64,000 nucleotides of DNA from Trichoplusia ni (lineage: Eukaryota; Arthropoda; Insecta; Lepidoptera; Noctuidae): NCBI RefSeq assembly GCF_003590095.1, contig NC_039492.1:2170001-2234000 (forward strand), written 5' to 3'. Under the pieces are notes generated by a model that saw only the letters and a program-made list of their open reading frames with translations, did not search any database and had not been told where the DNA came from. Both the position numbers and the translations under genes were made by a program. Shown here in pieces: positions 61,501-64,000 of the stretch. How positions within the stretch are numbered: position 1 is the first letter of the stretch; the number at the start of each line of letters is the position of its first letter.

Positions 61501-61792
61501 ATCATCGGCTCCCAGACTTACGGATTCAGCTAAGTACTAGTGTTTAACAAGGAGTGACTGCCTATCTGACCTCCCCAACACAGTTATCTGGGCAACACGA
61601 TACCCCTTAGTTAGACTCAGACTTTCAAGCTTCTGACTACCTGTAATGACTGCCAAAGATTGACCGTGCCACCCGAAACGCGGAGGAACTCGTAATGACA
61701 AAGTTCACCCATCTACTGACCGACCGCGTCAAGCGCAGCTTAATCTGTGATCGATAAACTTGTGCAGTTATAGCTTAGCCATGAGCTCCTCC
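61501..61792 (-). mobile_element. 5S-rRNA-derived SINE, reverse, near full length
   Basis: From 'atcatcggctcccagactta' through 'gcaacacgataccccttagt' and 'caagcgcagcttaatctgtg' to 'ttagccatgagctcct', the reverse of the 27529 start. Diverged, but complete at the 5' end. Confidence 0.75.
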
Positions 61793-62547
61793 AATTTGTA
61801 AAGTACTGATTATTGTATATACATATATACGTGTTAATACTTTCCGTCAATACTGCGTAGCCAGGAAAATATCACGTTAAAAATAGTATCGCTGTTATGA
61901 TAATAGTTTTATCAATATAATATAATATGTTATATTTTGCTATGGGTGACTAGGTAAATATGTAATCATGGTGGTTTTCCCAAATACGTAAAGATATAAA
62001 AAAAAAAACGAAATCTTTGAATGGATTGGTCATGCGTCAAGAAACTTGATATAATAATATGCAGATTCAAAAAATATCTTGAAAATCCAAAAATGGTACC
62101 TAATTTTAACTAACTGTATGTTATATAGGTTTTGTTTCCATATGTTCCTACTCAATTTCTTGTATCTACTATTAAATTAAATTTAACCTAAATTAAGTTT
62201 TCTTATGTGCCTTTATTCGTTTTGATTTTCGTTTCATTACAACTGTGCTATTAAAATAGTAGAGATAAAAGTTTAGATAAATAATGTTTTATATAAAAAA
62301 ACAGGGAAAATGCCTGTAAAAATCTGTTCTCTGCCTACCGTCCCGTGAAACAGGCGTAATTTTATTTATGAATGTAGAGGAAAAGTTTTTGATAAACGAG
62401 ACCTTTGTCTTATAGCGAAAAATGTATGTTGTTAATATTTAATAAAGCTCTTTGACATGTAGGTTATACGTTTGCTTAAGTTATGTTCAAAATAGTAGTT
62501 TGCAAATGGAGATAGACAAAAAACCATTATTATGTGTGGTGAATGAC
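61793..62547. other. Non-coding stretch, nothing recognised
   Basis: No supported feature. Confidence 0.45.
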
Positions 62548-62714
62548 GACCTCCGTGGTCGAGTGGCGTACGCACCGGTTTCAAGGTGTCGCTAGCCCTG
62601 AGGTCCCGGGTTCGATCCCCGGTCGAGTCAATGTATTCACATTTCTACATTGTCTCGGGTCTGTGTGTTTGTGGTACCTTCGTTGTATCTGAATTCCATT
62701 TTTTACACTTACGG
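62548..62714 (+). mobile_element. tRNA-derived SINE, fourth family, well preserved
   Basis: GACCTCCGTGGTCGAGTGG contains an A-box-like TGGTCGAGTGG, and CGGGTTCGATCCCCGG holds a perfect B box. The body 'tgtctcgggtctgtgtgttt' and 'gtggtaccttcgttgtatct' follows. The acceptor arms do not pair, so it is not a tRNA gene. Intact boxes suggest recent activity. Confidence 0.7.
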
Positions 62715-62769
62715 GTAAAATATTAATTTCTTTGCCAAGAATTAGACGCTATACCGATATTAAAAGGAA

Positions 62770-62915
62770 GTTATGTTTGTTGTATTGCAGTGGGTAATCT
62801 CAGCAACTACTAAGCTGATTTTGAAGAAATCATTATCACATTATTTGTGAGTATGATAGGCTATATTATAAACTCAACAAATACTGCTTAACGAAGGGGG
62901 CACGTGCCAGCTAAT
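62770..62915 (+). mobile_element. Helitron subfamily B-related relic
   Basis: 'gggtaatctcagcaactact', 'aagaaatcattatcacatta' and 'gtatgataggctatattata' parallel the interior of 6098-6338. Neither terminus is clear; 'cacgtgccagctaat' may be the decayed 3' end. Confidence 0.4.
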
Positions 62916-63239
62916 ATTTCTATTTCTGTGTAAAATATACCGTAAAATTGCCATTTTCCGTCTTTGGTTCCAAGCCTTTGAAGCCATTATAAATCTTTTA
63001 ACGATAATAATGTGTTAAAATGTAATATCTTTTAAAATTTTTACAAACGATTTCACCATTAACATTAAAAGGTCTTAAGTTCATTAACGTAACGAGATAG
63101 TAGCAACGAAAATGTCACATCGAGTTTCCTCACGAACAAAAGTTATATTTCAAGCTATTGTCCGAGTCTTCATAATGCAAAATACATCCCTATTCATTCG
63201 CAGCTTTGTAGAAACGCGCCCCTTTCCTCAAAACTGTTT
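62916..63239. other. Non-coding stretch, nothing recognised
   Basis: No supported feature. Confidence 0.4.
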
Positions 63240-63624
63240 CACCCCCCTAGTAGGTACGGAAGCACGTGTATCGTTTGTTTCACTCTAACACCTAACACGA
63301 CGGGTCGCCCCGTCTCGCTCCCCCGACACCGATCAGCGCACGCATTGCAGGTGAAGTGATGATTTCTGCTCAGTCGTGTTACAACCGTCGCGTAGGCGGT
63401 ACGCTGTCGCGCGCTCAACGTTTCCCGCGAAAATCTTACGTACGTTCCAAAATCAAAATTTTCCAAGAAGAGACGGTTCATCATTTGTTTTAATTTTTTC
63501 TGATGTACAGTTTTTGTGTGGCAATAACTTATTTGTTTATAGTACTGTGATAAAAAATTGTGCTTCGACGGAGCCAAAACAGCTGAACGGATTTTTATTT
63601 TTTTTACGTGTTCATTCATAAAAA
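63240..63624 (+). promoter_or_regulatory. CpG-rich candidate promoter and first exon
   Basis: The most CpG-dense block in the window (63280-63440: 'cgacgggtcgccccgtctcg', 'cgtcgcgtaggcggtacgct'). It has an initiator-like GCTCAGTCGTG at about 63368-63378 (arthropod TCAGT) and no TATA box. A strong donor AAAA|GTGAGTAC sits at 63625, giving a possible first exon of about 250 bases, with the intron running off the window. Opposing frames of 131 (minus) and 81 (plus) codons here have no recognised domain. 'aacagctgaacggattttta' near 63580 is Helitron subfamily C-like, which complicates the exon idea. Confidence 0.35.
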
Positions 63625-63639
63625 GTGAGTACATGTTTT

Positions 63640-64000
63640 TATTTTGTTATTTAATAACACTCGTGTAGTTAAAAATAATCACCAGTAGAGGAAAACTGTG
63701 TTAACTGCGTTCTCTGAGATTTAAAATTAAATGTAAATATTGTTTTTTCTCTTTAACCTTCAAATGATTGTCTCACCAGTGAATTAAGACGATCTTTTTT
63801 ATTTCAAAGCATTTTAACGAATTACATTCGCGGCCAACATTTTTCTACCCAAAAACATCAATGAATAATGACAGCAATAGAATATTCATTCGTGATCCCA
63901 AAAGTTTAACTCATAAAATATGAACAGTGTATCTCCGGGGTCAGTTCGAATTTGTTCCCCAAAAATTAAGGCTCGTAGAAAATTCCAAGTTTATTCCAAA
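63640..64000. other. Non-coding stretch to window end
   Basis: AT-rich, nothing recognised. Confidence 0.45.

Noticed and set aside
62548..62640. Possible tRNA gene
   Set aside because: A and B boxes are good, but the acceptor stem does not pair and a SINE body follows.
1..64000. CRISPR array, operons, prophage or bacterial features
   Set aside because: No regular spaced repeats, no dense coding and no ribosome binding sites; the repeats are those of an insect nuclear genome.

Overview
This window looks like AT-rich, non-coding nuclear DNA from a moth or butterfly (Lepidoptera). The assignment rests on the repeats. Many copies carry the 3' end GCGGACGAAGTCGCGGGCAACAGCTAG typical of lepidopteran non-autonomous Helitrons. 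There are also several tRNA-derived SINE families, a 5S-rRNA-derived SINE, and LINE tails ending in (TGA)n. The species cannot be named from this; a noctuoid moth is a guess.

I find no convincing protein-coding gene. The open frames are short. Most begin at non-ATG codons, lie inside repeats (several are the same frame in different Helitron copies), or have the length expected by chance in AT-rich DNA. The one frame slightly longer than chance is on the minus strand at 8508-8981 and has no recognisable domain. Two small LINE ORF2 C-terminal remnants (about 14073-14215 and 29080-29175) are the only recognisable coding relics.

The most interesting reading is that the window lies inside a very long intron transcribed on the + strand. 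Two places, 11916/11917 and 47697/47698, have a pyrimidine-rich acceptor fused directly to a donor (CAG|GTAAGA and CAG|GTGAGC). This is the layout of recursive-splicing 'ratchet' sites. A third, weaker one lies at 41486/41487. I saw no matching site on the minus strand. This is inference and needs RNA data.

Layout: 1-8 kb has one SINE, a second in reverse, the first Helitrons and a CTCF-like motif. 8-17 kb has a small tandem repeat, the long minus-strand frame, the first ratchet candidate, a LINE tail, a 5S-SINE head and a promoter-like block ending in a perfect 21-bp hairpin. 17-33 kb has two young, nearly identical 5S-SINEs, a reverse Helitron and a LINE tail. 33-43 kb is dense in short repeats: stem-loop elements, a Helitron nested in an inverted-repeat MITE, and two intact Helitrons. 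43-56 kb has SINE copies and the second strong ratchet candidate. 56-64 kb has Helitrons, SINEs and, at 63.24-63.63 kb, the most CpG-rich block, with an initiator-like motif and a good donor that could be a promoter plus first exon.

Scattered sequence signals not explained by these repeats include eight copies of the palindrome TGACGTCA, five AGATGGCGC-type (CTCF-like) motifs, and five members of a short stem-loop family.
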